DNA from: Anaerococcus sp. Marseille-P3625
GTDB lineage: Bacteria > Bacillota > Clostridia > Tissierellales > Peptoniphilaceae
Direction: 5' to 3'
Assembly: GCF_900232825.1 (NCBI RefSeq)
Contig: NZ_OCTP01000011.1
Span: 333,261-397,260 of the forward strand
Length of the DNA stretch: 64,000 nucleotides
How positions within the stretch are numbered: position 1 is the first letter of the stretch; every line of letters begins with the position of its first letter. This document shows positions 1 to 8,676 of this stretch, in pieces. The notes under the pieces are model-generated. The model worked only from the letters and a program-made list of their open reading frames with translations. It was not told the DNA's origin and did not search any database. Both the position numbers and the translations under genes were made by a program.

Positions 1-22
1 TCTATTAAGAATTGAGGTAAAA

Positions 23-1528
23 ATGTATGATGTTTTAATTATTGGTGCTGGCGTTACAGGTGCATCAATTGCTCGTAATTTATCCAGATATAAACTTGAT
101 ATTGCAATTTTAGAAAAAGCAAACGATGTTTCTATGGGCGCAAGCAAAGCCAATTCTGCAATTATTCATGGTGGTTATGCTGAACCACATAGAGAACTTC
201 GTGGTAGAATATGCTATCCAGGAAGACAACAATTTAAAAAATTAAATGAAGAATTAAATTTTGGTTTTCTTGAAAATGGATCTTTGGTTTTAGCTTTCCA
301 AGAAGAAGATATGAAAGCTTTGCAAAAACTTTATGATATGGGAATAGAAAATGGCTTGGATGATATAGAAATTATCAATCAAGGAAAACTTAGAGAAATT
401 GAACCAAATGTATCTGATGATGCCATTGCAGCTTTATATTGCAAGGGCGCAGGAGTTTGCTCTCCTTACGAATATGTAATAGCTTTAGTAGAAAATTCTC
501 TTACCAATGGCGCTGAGCTTTTCTTAAATTCTAGAGTTTGTAAGATTTCAAAAGATGAACATTTTACTGTCGAAACTGAAGATGGCAAAAAATTTGAAGC
601 TAAATATGTTATTAATGCCTCAGGACTTGAAGGGGCAAAAGTTTCAAATATGATTGCCGAAACTAATTTTGATATTCATCCTAGAAGTGGCGAATATTTG
701 ATTTTCCAAAAAGGAACAGGTCAAAGAATTAAACAAGTTTTATTCCAAGTTCCTACAGAAAAATCCAAGGGAATTCTTGCAACAAGAACTTACCACAACA
801 ATATCCTTCTTGGTCCCGATGCCATAGATGAAGAAGAAATCGACTTATCAACTCATGAAGATAGGTTGATGTATATTTACAAAGAAGCTTTAAAATCAGT
901 TAAGGATGATGTAATAAATCTAAGAGAATTTATAAGATCTTTTACAGGTCTTAGACCAGCAAGTTCAACTCATGATTTTATTATAGAAGAATCAGATATA
1001 AAAGGTTTTATCAATGTTGTTGGAATCCAATCCCCAGGAATTACATCAAGTCCAGAAATTGCAAAAATTGTAGAAAATATTTTAAAAGAATCTGGTTTAG
1101 CTGTGGAAAATGATCCTAATTTCAACCCTCATAGAGATCCAATTATTACTTACAAAGATTTGGAAGATATGAATAAAATCAAAGATAAGGTTGATTTACC
1201 AATGGGTAATCCTGACAGAATTGTTTGTAGGTGCGAACAAGTAAAAGAATCTACAATTAGAGATGCTATGAACCGTGGAATCCCTGTAGAAACTTTTGAT
1301 GCTGTAAAAAGAAGAACTAGATGTGGAATGGGATTTTGCCAAGGACAGTTTTGTAGACCAAGAGTTCTTGAAGTTATGGAAGATGAAATGGGCAAAAAAC
1401 CAATTGACGATCTTTTTGATAGCGAAAGAAATGGTCTTTCTAGACTAAATAAAAAAAGAATAAATGAACTTATCAAAGAAATGGAAGAAACTTCAAAAGC
1501 GGAAATAGAGCAAAAGGAAGAAGAATAA
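23..1528 (+). CDS. GlpA-family FAD-dependent glycerol-3-phosphate dehydrogenase paralogue with BFD-like Fe-S domain
   Basis: The 501-residue protein opens with a Rossmann FAD-binding motif (IIGAGVTGAS, residues 6-15) and continues as a DAO-type oxidoreductase. Residues about 401-443 carry CRC and CGMGFCQGQFC, the cysteine pattern of a BFD-like [2Fe-2S] domain found at the C terminus of anaerobic GlpA proteins. It ends in a Glu/Lys-rich tail. Glycerol 3-phosphate oxidation to dihydroxyacetone phosphate is the family role; the substrate of this copy is inferred. The start follows TTGAGGT. It converges on a minus-strand glycerol operon that holds a second, diverged copy (3234-4661). Whatever lies upstream is outside the window. 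Confidence 0.8.
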   Translation: MYDVLIIGAGVTGASIARNLSRYKLDIAILEKANDVSMGASKANSAIIHGGYAEPHRELRGRICYPGRQQFKKLNEELNFGFLENGSLVLAFQEEDMKALQKLYDMGIENGLDDIEIINQGKLREIEPNVSDDAIAALYCKGAGVCSPYEYVIALVENSLTNGAELFLNSRVCKISKDEHFTVETEDGKKFEAKYVINASGLEGAKVSNMIAETNFDIHPRSGEYLIFQKGTGQRIKQVLFQVPTEKSKGILATRTYHNNILLGPDAIDEEEIDLSTHEDRLMYIYKEALKSVKDDVINLREFIRSFTGLRPASSTHDFIIEESDIKGFINVVGIQSPGITSSPEIAKIVENILKESGLAVENDPNFNPHRDPIITYKDLEDMNKIKDKVDLPMGNPDRIVCRCEQVKESTIRDAMNRGIPVETFDAVKRRTRCGMGFCQGQFCRPRVLEVMEDEMGKKPIDDLFDSERNGLSRLNKKRINELIKEMEETSKAEIEQKEEE

Positions 1529-1536
1529 ATTATATG

Positions 1537-1573
1537 AAAAGTCCCCAAAACTTTTAAGATTTTGGGGGCTTTT
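1537..1573. terminator. Bidirectional intrinsic terminator
   Basis: A 14-bp stem (AAAAGTCCCCAAAA with TTTTGGGGGCTTTT) has A/T tracts on both sides, so it can end the plus-strand GlpA paralogue and the convergent glycerol operon. Confidence 0.8.
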
Positions 1574-1610
1574 CATTTTTAGGGTTTTTATTTTTATGTC
1601 TAGTAAGACC

Positions 1611-1967
1611 TTATAATCTTTCATCTGTTGCAATAACGTCAACTCCTGTATCAAGTACATTTGCTATTACAACATCACCTATATGAACAGGTGCTTTGAT
1701 TTCTGCATCGTTAATTTGTTTCATACATTCAAATATCAATCCCTTTGGAATAGCGCTTGCAGTTTTTACTGGAACGCTGTAGTGAGAACTTCCATCAACT
1801 CTTACTGTTGAGCAAACCATTCTTTTTGGATCTTTTATTTCATTTCTTACGTATTCTTCGCCTTTTATGCAGCTATTTCCTGTAATATCGATTATTTCAT
1901 CACCTTCCATAGTTACTACTACTTGGCAACCTAGTGGGCAGTTGATGCATGTAAATTGTTTTTTCAT
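1611..1967 (-). CDS. DUF1667 family protein (small Fe-S partner of glycerol oxidoreductases)
   Basis: The 118-residue protein starts with a cysteine cluster (CINCPLGC, near residues 7-14) followed by NSCIKG near residue 32, the hallmark of DUF1667 proteins. These are almost always encoded beside a GlpA-like dehydrogenase and a NAD/FAD oxidoreductase, as here. The cysteines suggest an Fe-S or metal site for electron transfer; that is inference. Two tandem ATGs follow GGAGGA. The second (1967) has the better spacing and is used; the first would add one Met. The upstream gene's stop overlaps this start region, so translation is probably coupled. It is the last gene of the operon. Confidence 0.8.
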   Translation of the reverse strand: MKKQFTCINCPLGCQVVVTMEGDEIIDITGNSCIKGEEYVRNEIKDPKRMVCSTVRVDGSSHYSVPVKTASAIPKGLIFECMKQINDAEIKAPVHIGDVVIANVLDTGVDVIATDERL

Positions 1968-3223
1968 CATTCCTCCAATTGTATAGTTATTTTCTTACTA
2001 TTTGGGTCAATGTCTTCTTTTTTAAGTTTAATCAATTCCATTTCACCTGGGGCTAAAACTCTCTTTTTGCGGCTTAAGATACATTTGTCATCATTATAAA
2101 CGGCAATTTTTCTTGAAGGATAAACATTGTTTACTCTAAATTTTACAATTATAGACTCATCCATGTTATCATAGTCAATATATTGTGGCAATGTATAAGA
2201 TATGCAATCTCCAGCTACTAGGTCGATTTTGTGAGATCCATCTTTTTTGAATTCGCCTTTTATATATTTGGCTGCATTTTCTGCTGCAAGTTCACTTTCT
2301 TCTGATACAAAATCTACCAAATCGTGTACGTGCAAAACATTTCCTGCTGCAAATATTCCATCAACGCTTGTCATTAGTTTATCTGAAACTACAGCGCCTT
2401 TGGTTTTTGGATCAATTTCTATGTTTGCTTCTTTGGTCAATTCATTTTCTGGCAATAAGCCTACAGATAGTAAAATTGTATCGCATTCTATGAATTGCTC
2501 GCTTCCTTCAATTACTTTCAAGTGTTCATCAACTTTTGATAGATAAACTCCCTCTACTCTTTCGGTTCCTTTTATTCCTGAAATTGTAGTTGAATAGTAA
2601 AGTGGTATGTCATAATCGTGCAAGCATTGTACTATATTTCTTTTTAGACCACCTGAAAATGGCATAAGCTCTGCAACGCATTCAACTTTTGCACCTTCAA
2701 GAGTCATACGTCTTGCCATTATTAGTCCTATATCTCCTGATCCTAGGATTACAACTTTCTTGCCTGGCATATATCCATCAATGTTTACAAGTTTTTGAGC
2801 TGTTCCTGCACTATAAACTCCAGCAGGTCTACTTCCTGGCGTGTTTAAAGCTCCTCTTGGACGTTCTCTACAACCCATAGCAAGGATAATTGCCTTTGGT
2901 TTTATTACAAACATTCCATTTTCTTCATTCATCAATAGCAAAGTTTTATCTTCGTGCATATCCATTACTATTGTATTTAGCATTATATCTATGTCGCGTT
3001 TTTTAACTTCTACTATGAATCTTTGAGCATATTCTGGGCCTGTTAATTCTTCTTTAAATCTTTGAAGTCCAAAGCCATTGTGGATACATTGATTAAGAAT
3101 TCCGCCTAATTTGTTATCACGTTCTACAATTAGGATATTTTTGATACCTTCATCGTAAGCTCTTACGGCTGCAGAAAGTCCAGCTGGGCCTCCACCAATT
3201 ATTACTAAATCATAATCGCGCAT
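1967..3223 (-). CDS. NAD(P)/FAD-dependent oxidoreductase of the glycerol operon
   Basis: The 418-residue flavoprotein has an N-terminal FAD motif (IIGGGPAGLSAA, residues 8-19) and a second dinucleotide motif (VILGSGDIGL, near residue 160), the two-Rossmann layout of thioredoxin-reductase-like enzymes. The motif FAAGNVLHVHDLVDFV near residue 290 is the usual C-terminal FAD-contact region. In this gene order (GlpA-like, this protein, DUF1667) it probably passes electrons between the dehydrogenase and NAD(P) or another carrier, which is an inference. It starts after GGAGAAATAG, 10 bp from the preceding gene. The C-terminal 100 residues beyond the oxidoreductase fold are of unclear role. Confidence 0.78.
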   Translation of the reverse strand: MRDYDLVIIGGGPAGLSAAVRAYDEGIKNILIVERDNKLGGILNQCIHNGFGLQRFKEELTGPEYAQRFIVEVKKRDIDIMLNTIVMDMHEDKTLLLMNEENGMFVIKPKAIILAMGCRERPRGALNTPGSRPAGVYSAGTAQKLVNIDGYMPGKKVVILGSGDIGLIMARRMTLEGAKVECVAELMPFSGGLKRNIVQCLHDYDIPLYYSTTISGIKGTERVEGVYLSKVDEHLKVIEGSEQFIECDTILLSVGLLPENELTKEANIEIDPKTKGAVVSDKLMTSVDGIFAAGNVLHVHDLVDFVSEESELAAENAAKYIKGEFKKDGSHKIDLVAGDCISYTLPQYIDYDNMDESIIVKFRVNNVYPSRKIAVYNDDKCILSRKKRVLAPGEMELIKLKKEDIDPNSKKITIQLEE

Positions 3224-3233
3224 CTATTTCTCC

Positions 3234-4661
3234 TTATTTAACTCTCTTTTCGATATAGAAAGAATCTTTACCTTTTTTGGTTACATCTTTCTCATCAATT
3301 CCCAATTCTCTGGATAGAATTTCTATGATTGAAGGTAGGCAGAAGCCACCCTGGCATCTTCCTGCTGTAGCTCTAACACGTCTTTTGATTCCATCAACTG
3401 TTCTTGCTCCAACTGGTGCATGGATTGCATCTAAGATTTCACCTTCAGTTACTCTTTCACAACGGCAAATTATTTTACCATATTTAGGGTTTTTCTTGAT
3501 TAGTTCGTTGTGTTCTTCAGCAGTCATTTCGCAAGTTTTTGGAATTGGATTTCTTCCTGGTTTAAATTCAGTATTTTCTTCTAATTGCATAGATTCTGCT
3601 ACCATATCTGCCATATATTTGCCTATAGCAGGAGCTGAAGTAAGACCTGGTGATTCTATACCGATGCAATCGAAAAATCCTTTTCTACTTTCTTCAAGAA
3701 CGAAATCTCCACCAACTTCATGAGCTCTGTTTCCAGAAAAAGATGTGATTACTTGTCTTACTGGTACATTTTCTACAGTATCTTCGACTTTTTCTACTAC
3801 TTCTTCCAAAGCTTTTCTTGTTGTAACTAAATCTGACTTATCATCTACAAAGTCAGCTGTTGGTCCAATTATTGTATTGCCATCGCAAGTTGGGCTTACA
3901 AGAATTCCCTTACCTTTTTCTGTTGGAAGATTAAACAAAACATGGTTTACAAAGCCATTTGTTGCCTTATCCAAAAGCATATATTCGCCACGTCTAGCTT
4001 TAATGTTAAACTTATGATCATTAAATACTAAATCGTGGATTTGATCTGAAAATAATCCTGCAGCATTTACAACAGCCTTTGTTTCCAATTCTTCTCCATC
4101 AGCTGTGATTAATTTATAATGATCATCTTCTATGATTATATCTTTAATTTCAGTGTCTAATTTGTATTCAACACCATTAAGATTTGAACCTTCAGCATAT
4201 GCAATATTCATCAAAAACGGATCTACTATTCCAGCATTTTTTGAATATAAAGCTGCATAGATATTTTTTTCAACTTTAGGTTCCATTTTTAGAATTTCAT
4301 CATGATAGATAATTTCCATTCCGCTAACACCGTTTTCTATACCTTGATCATAAAGTTTTTGTAAATTTGGAAAATCTTTCTCATCATGGCACAAAACCAA
4401 TGTTCCAATTTCTTTATATGGGAAATGCAATTCATCTGCCATTTCTCTCATCATATGGTTACCTAAAACATTCATTTTTGCTTTTAATGTTCCAGGTTCT
4501 GCATCATAACCACCATGGCAAATAGCTGAATTTGCTTTTGATGTACCTTCGCAAACGTCAGAATTCTTATCAACTACAAGAAAATCTCCCTTATATTTTG
4601 ATAAATTATAAGCTAGAGAAGTGCCGGTTACGCCTGCACCTATTATAATAACATCTTTCAT
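3234..4661 (-). CDS. glpA: Anaerobic glycerol-3-phosphate dehydrogenase, GlpA family
   Basis: The 475-residue protein has the FAD motif IIGAGVTGTSLA (residues 5-16), a DAO fold and a C-terminal BFD-like region with CRC and RCQGGFC. One of the five cysteines seen in the paralogue at 23-1528 is replaced (ATAGRCQGGFC against RTRCGMGFCQGQFC), leaving four possible cluster ligands. Known family role: oxidation of sn-glycerol 3-phosphate to DHAP. Its place downstream of glpP and glpK supports this substrate. It starts at ATG after AAGGAG. The leader upstream holds alternative hairpins (4682-4744) that could control read-through from glpK. Confidence 0.85.
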   Translation of the reverse strand: MKDVIIIGAGVTGTSLAYNLSKYKGDFLVVDKNSDVCEGTSKANSAICHGGYDAEPGTLKAKMNVLGNHMMREMADELHFPYKEIGTLVLCHDEKDFPNLQKLYDQGIENGVSGMEIIYHDEILKMEPKVEKNIYAALYSKNAGIVDPFLMNIAYAEGSNLNGVEYKLDTEIKDIIIEDDHYKLITADGEELETKAVVNAAGLFSDQIHDLVFNDHKFNIKARRGEYMLLDKATNGFVNHVLFNLPTEKGKGILVSPTCDGNTIIGPTADFVDDKSDLVTTRKALEEVVEKVEDTVENVPVRQVITSFSGNRAHEVGGDFVLEESRKGFFDCIGIESPGLTSAPAIGKYMADMVAESMQLEENTEFKPGRNPIPKTCEMTAEEHNELIKKNPKYGKIICRCERVTEGEILDAIHAPVGARTVDGIKRRVRATAGRCQGGFCLPSIIEILSRELGIDEKDVTKKGKDSFYIEKRVK

Positions 4662-4681
4662 CTTTTCTCCTTATATGTAAT

Positions 4682-4744
4682 AAAAAAGAGCCACTTTAGG
4701 GCTCTTTTTTGGGCAAAGAGCACCTATTAATTAAGTGACTCTTT
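4682..4744 (-). promoter_or_regulatory. Four-segment attenuator-like leader between glpK and the GlpA gene
   Basis: On the minus strand four segments occur in the order A (AAAGAGTCACTT), B (GGTGCTCTTT), C (AAAAGAGCC) and D (GGCTCTTTTTT). C:D is a strong terminator hairpin with a U tract. A pairs with B, B also pairs with C, and A also pairs with D. Two exclusive folds are therefore possible, one with and one without the terminator. Whether GlpP, glycerol 3-phosphate or nothing controls the switch cannot be seen; it may be only a processing or termination site. Confidence 0.55.
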
Positions 4745-4760
4745 CTCTATAAAATATTAT

Positions 4761-6844
<2,084 letters not shown>

Positions 6845-6861
6845 CATACCTCCAATAAAAG

Positions 6862-6900
6862 AACAAAACGAGCCCCTAAAAATTACATTGGCTCGTTCTC
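6862..6900 (-). terminator. Leader terminator upstream of glpP, probable GlpP target
   Basis: On the minus strand GAACGAGCC pairs with GGCTCGTTTTG, followed by a T-rich run, between the promoter (6924-6951) and the glpP ribosome site. A terminator inside a 5' leader ahead of an antiterminator gene is the arrangement known for GlpP control. The RNA determinant recognised by GlpP is not defined by this sequence alone. Confidence 0.7.
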
Positions 6901-6923
6901 ATCATTCATCTTATTATATATAT

Positions 6924-6951
6924 ATTTTATCATATATTTTTATTTTTGCAA
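6924..6951 (-). promoter_or_regulatory. Promoter of the glycerol operon
   Basis: Minus-strand TTGCAA (6946-6951) and TAAAAT (6924-6929) are separated by 16 bp, in a very AT-rich region upstream of the leader terminator. Confidence 0.5.
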
Positions 6952-6969
6952 ATCTTTTCCTAAGTTTTT

Positions 6970-7566
6970 TTAAAATTCTTTTTTGCCCTCGCTAACCCCT
7001 TCAGCTTTCAATACTTTTGGTATGGTTTTTAGCAAAATTTTCAAATCATTTACAAAACTGATATCATTTGCATAGATTCCATCAGTTTTGGCTTTTATTG
7101 CTGGTGGGAGATTATCTCTTCCAGAAATTTGCGAAAGACCAGTGATTCCTGGCTTTACACTTGCCGCTCCATTTTCATATCTTAGATCTAACAACTCTTT
7201 TTCTTTTAGTATTACAGGTCTTGGCCCTATAAAACTCATGTCGCCTTTTAAGATATTAAATAATTGAGGAATTTCATCAATTGAGGTTTTTCTTAAGAAT
7301 TTCCCCCAAGGAGTTATAAATTCATCTGGATTTTCAATTTCATAGGTAGAAGCATTTTTAGGTGCCGTAATTTTCATAGATCTAAATTTATAGCAAGTAA
7401 AAGCTTTATTATCAACTCCAGCTCTTTTTTGTTTAAATAATATAGTTGCCTTAGGCTCATATATTTTCGAAATAATTCCAACTATCAAAATCAATGGACT
7501 TAGAATTATTAGAAATATTAATGAAAATATAAAATCTAATATGTTTTTTATATATTTTTTGTACAT
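6970..7566 (-). CDS. Initiating sugar (phosphoglycosyl) transferase, PglC/EpsL type
   Basis: The 198-residue membrane protein consists of one N-terminal hydrophobic segment (residues 9-34) and a cytoplasmic bacterial sugar transferase domain with KRAGVD, YKFRSM, LRKTSIDEIPQL, NILKGDMSFIGPRP and PGITGLSQISGR. These small monotopic enzymes move a phosphosugar from a UDP-sugar to undecaprenyl phosphate to begin a surface glycan. The polytopic N-terminal half of WbaP-type enzymes is missing, as usual for PglC-type members. The glycan genes are not adjacent; a polysaccharide operon lies at 38-42 kb. The sugar is unknown. Confidence 0.87.
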   Translation of the reverse strand: MYKKYIKNILDFIFSLIFLIILSPLILIVGIISKIYEPKATILFKQKRAGVDNKAFTCYKFRSMKITAPKNASTYEIENPDEFITPWGKFLRKTSIDEIPQLFNILKGDMSFIGPRPVILKEKELLDLRYENGAASVKPGITGLSQISGRDNLPPAIKAKTDGIYANDISFVNDLKILLKTIPKVLKAEGVSEGKKEF

Positions 7567-7610
7567 TTCTTTAACCCCTCATCCATAGTATTTTTTTATT
7601 ATATTACAAA

Positions 7611-8309
7611 TTAATCCAAAAACAAAGATAAATCTTCTTTAGATAATTCTATATATTCTCCTTCTTTTAACACAGGATCAAGTTCTAAATTGCCAATTGC
7701 AATTCTTTTTAAGCCTACTACTTCATTAGAAAGATTTGAAAATAATCTTTTCACCAGGTGAAATTTCCCTTCGGTAACTTTTACCAAGGCTTTTTTATCT
7801 TCTAAAATTTCTAATTTTGCAGGTCTTGCTGTATAATTATCTTCCTTAATATAGACGCCTTTTTTAAATTCCTCTATAAGCGACTTATCTATTTTATCTC
7901 TTGTTTCTACCAGATAAGTTTTCTCAATATTAGAATTTGGGCTTGTAACTTTGTGGATAAATTTACCATCGGTGGATAGTAGAATCAATCCTCTTGTGTC
8001 CTTGTCTAATCTTCCAGCTATTGATAAATTAAGTCCTTGATAAAATTCATCAAGCAAATCTATTACTGTTCTTTCTTTATCGTCAGTAGCAGATAAAACT
8101 CCTGCTGGTTTATTCATCATTATATAAATATTTTCAAAATAATCTACGAATTCTCCCATATAGAAAACTTGGTCGACCTTTGGATCTACTTGAGTTGAAG
8201 AATCTTTTACTATTTCCCCATTTATTACTAAGCCACCTTTTTTGGCGTTTTTCTTGATATTTTTTCTCGTATCAAGATTAGAATTGCCAATCATTTTATC
8301 TACTCTCAT
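7611..8309 (-). CDS. rsuA: 16S rRNA pseudouridine synthase, RsuA/RluB family
   Basis: The 232-residue protein has an N-terminal S4 RNA-binding domain (residues 1-48) and a pseudouridine synthase domain with the motif AGRLDKDTRGLILLSTDG, where Asp of GRLD is the catalytic residue. RsuA-type enzymes isomerise a uridine in the 530 loop of 16S rRNA; the exact target here is inferred. The start overlaps the stop of the PadR gene by 4 nt, so the two are translationally coupled. Confidence 0.85.
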   Translation of the reverse strand: MRVDKMIGNSNLDTRKNIKKNAKKGGLVINGEIVKDSSTQVDPKVDQVFYMGEFVDYFENIYIMMNKPAGVLSATDDKERTVIDLLDEFYQGLNLSIAGRLDKDTRGLILLSTDGKFIHKVTSPNSNIEKTYLVETRDKIDKSLIEEFKKGVYIKEDNYTARPAKLEILEDKKALVKVTEGKFHLVKRLFSNLSNEVVGLKRIAIGNLELDPVLKEGEYIELSKEDLSLFLD

Positions 8310-8632
8310 TTTTTATTCCCATCTATTACATTATTAACACAAACTGAAAGTTCTTCATAGCTTTTATAAAAGCTTGATAAATAGACTTTTCCAGCGTGGG
8401 TTATATAATAATATTTTCTTCTAGGTCCTATTTCAGATTTTTTAAAAGCTCCCAAAATAAGGCCTTTTTGGTTTAATCTTTTTAAAATTGGATAGACAGT
8501 TCCTTCTGTCATCGTGTAAAATCCATTTCTTTTTAGCTCTTCTACAAGCTCGTAACCATAGGTTTGGTTATTTTTTATTATATGAAGGATAACTCCTTCT
8601 ATTACTCCCTTTAACATTTGAGATTCTATCAT
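8306..8632 (-). CDS. PadR family transcriptional regulator
   Basis: The 108-residue protein has the PadR winged-helix signature: GVIEGVILHIIKNN, TYGYELVEELKRNGF, EGTVYPILKRLNQKGLI and the wing GPRRKYYYITHAGK. PadR proteins are dimeric repressors, often of efflux or stress genes and of themselves. The only downstream gene in the operon is rsuA, an unusual partner. An imperfect palindrome over its promoter (8642-8665) fits autorepression. The effector is unknown. Confidence 0.88.
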   Translation of the reverse strand: MIESQMLKGVIEGVILHIIKNNQTYGYELVEELKRNGFYTMTEGTVYPILKRLNQKGLILGAFKKSEIGPRRKYYYITHAGKVYLSSFYKSYEELSVCVNNVIDGNKK

Positions 8633-8641
8633 ATTATCACC

Positions 8642-8676
8642 CTACTATATTGTATTACACAGTAGAATTTTATCAA
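8642..8676 (-). promoter_or_regulatory. padR promoter with overlapping palindromic operator
   Basis: Minus-strand TTGATA (8671-8676) and TACAAT (8649-8654) are 16 bp apart. A 24-bp imperfect palindrome (8642-8665, arms CTACT and AGTAG) covers the -10 element. The -35 element overlaps the stop codon of the helicase gene. Confidence 0.55.

Noticed and set aside
1150..1548. Minus-strand frame antisense to the first gene
   Set aside because: Ser/Leu/Ile-rich shadow of the GlpA paralogue, no ribosome site.
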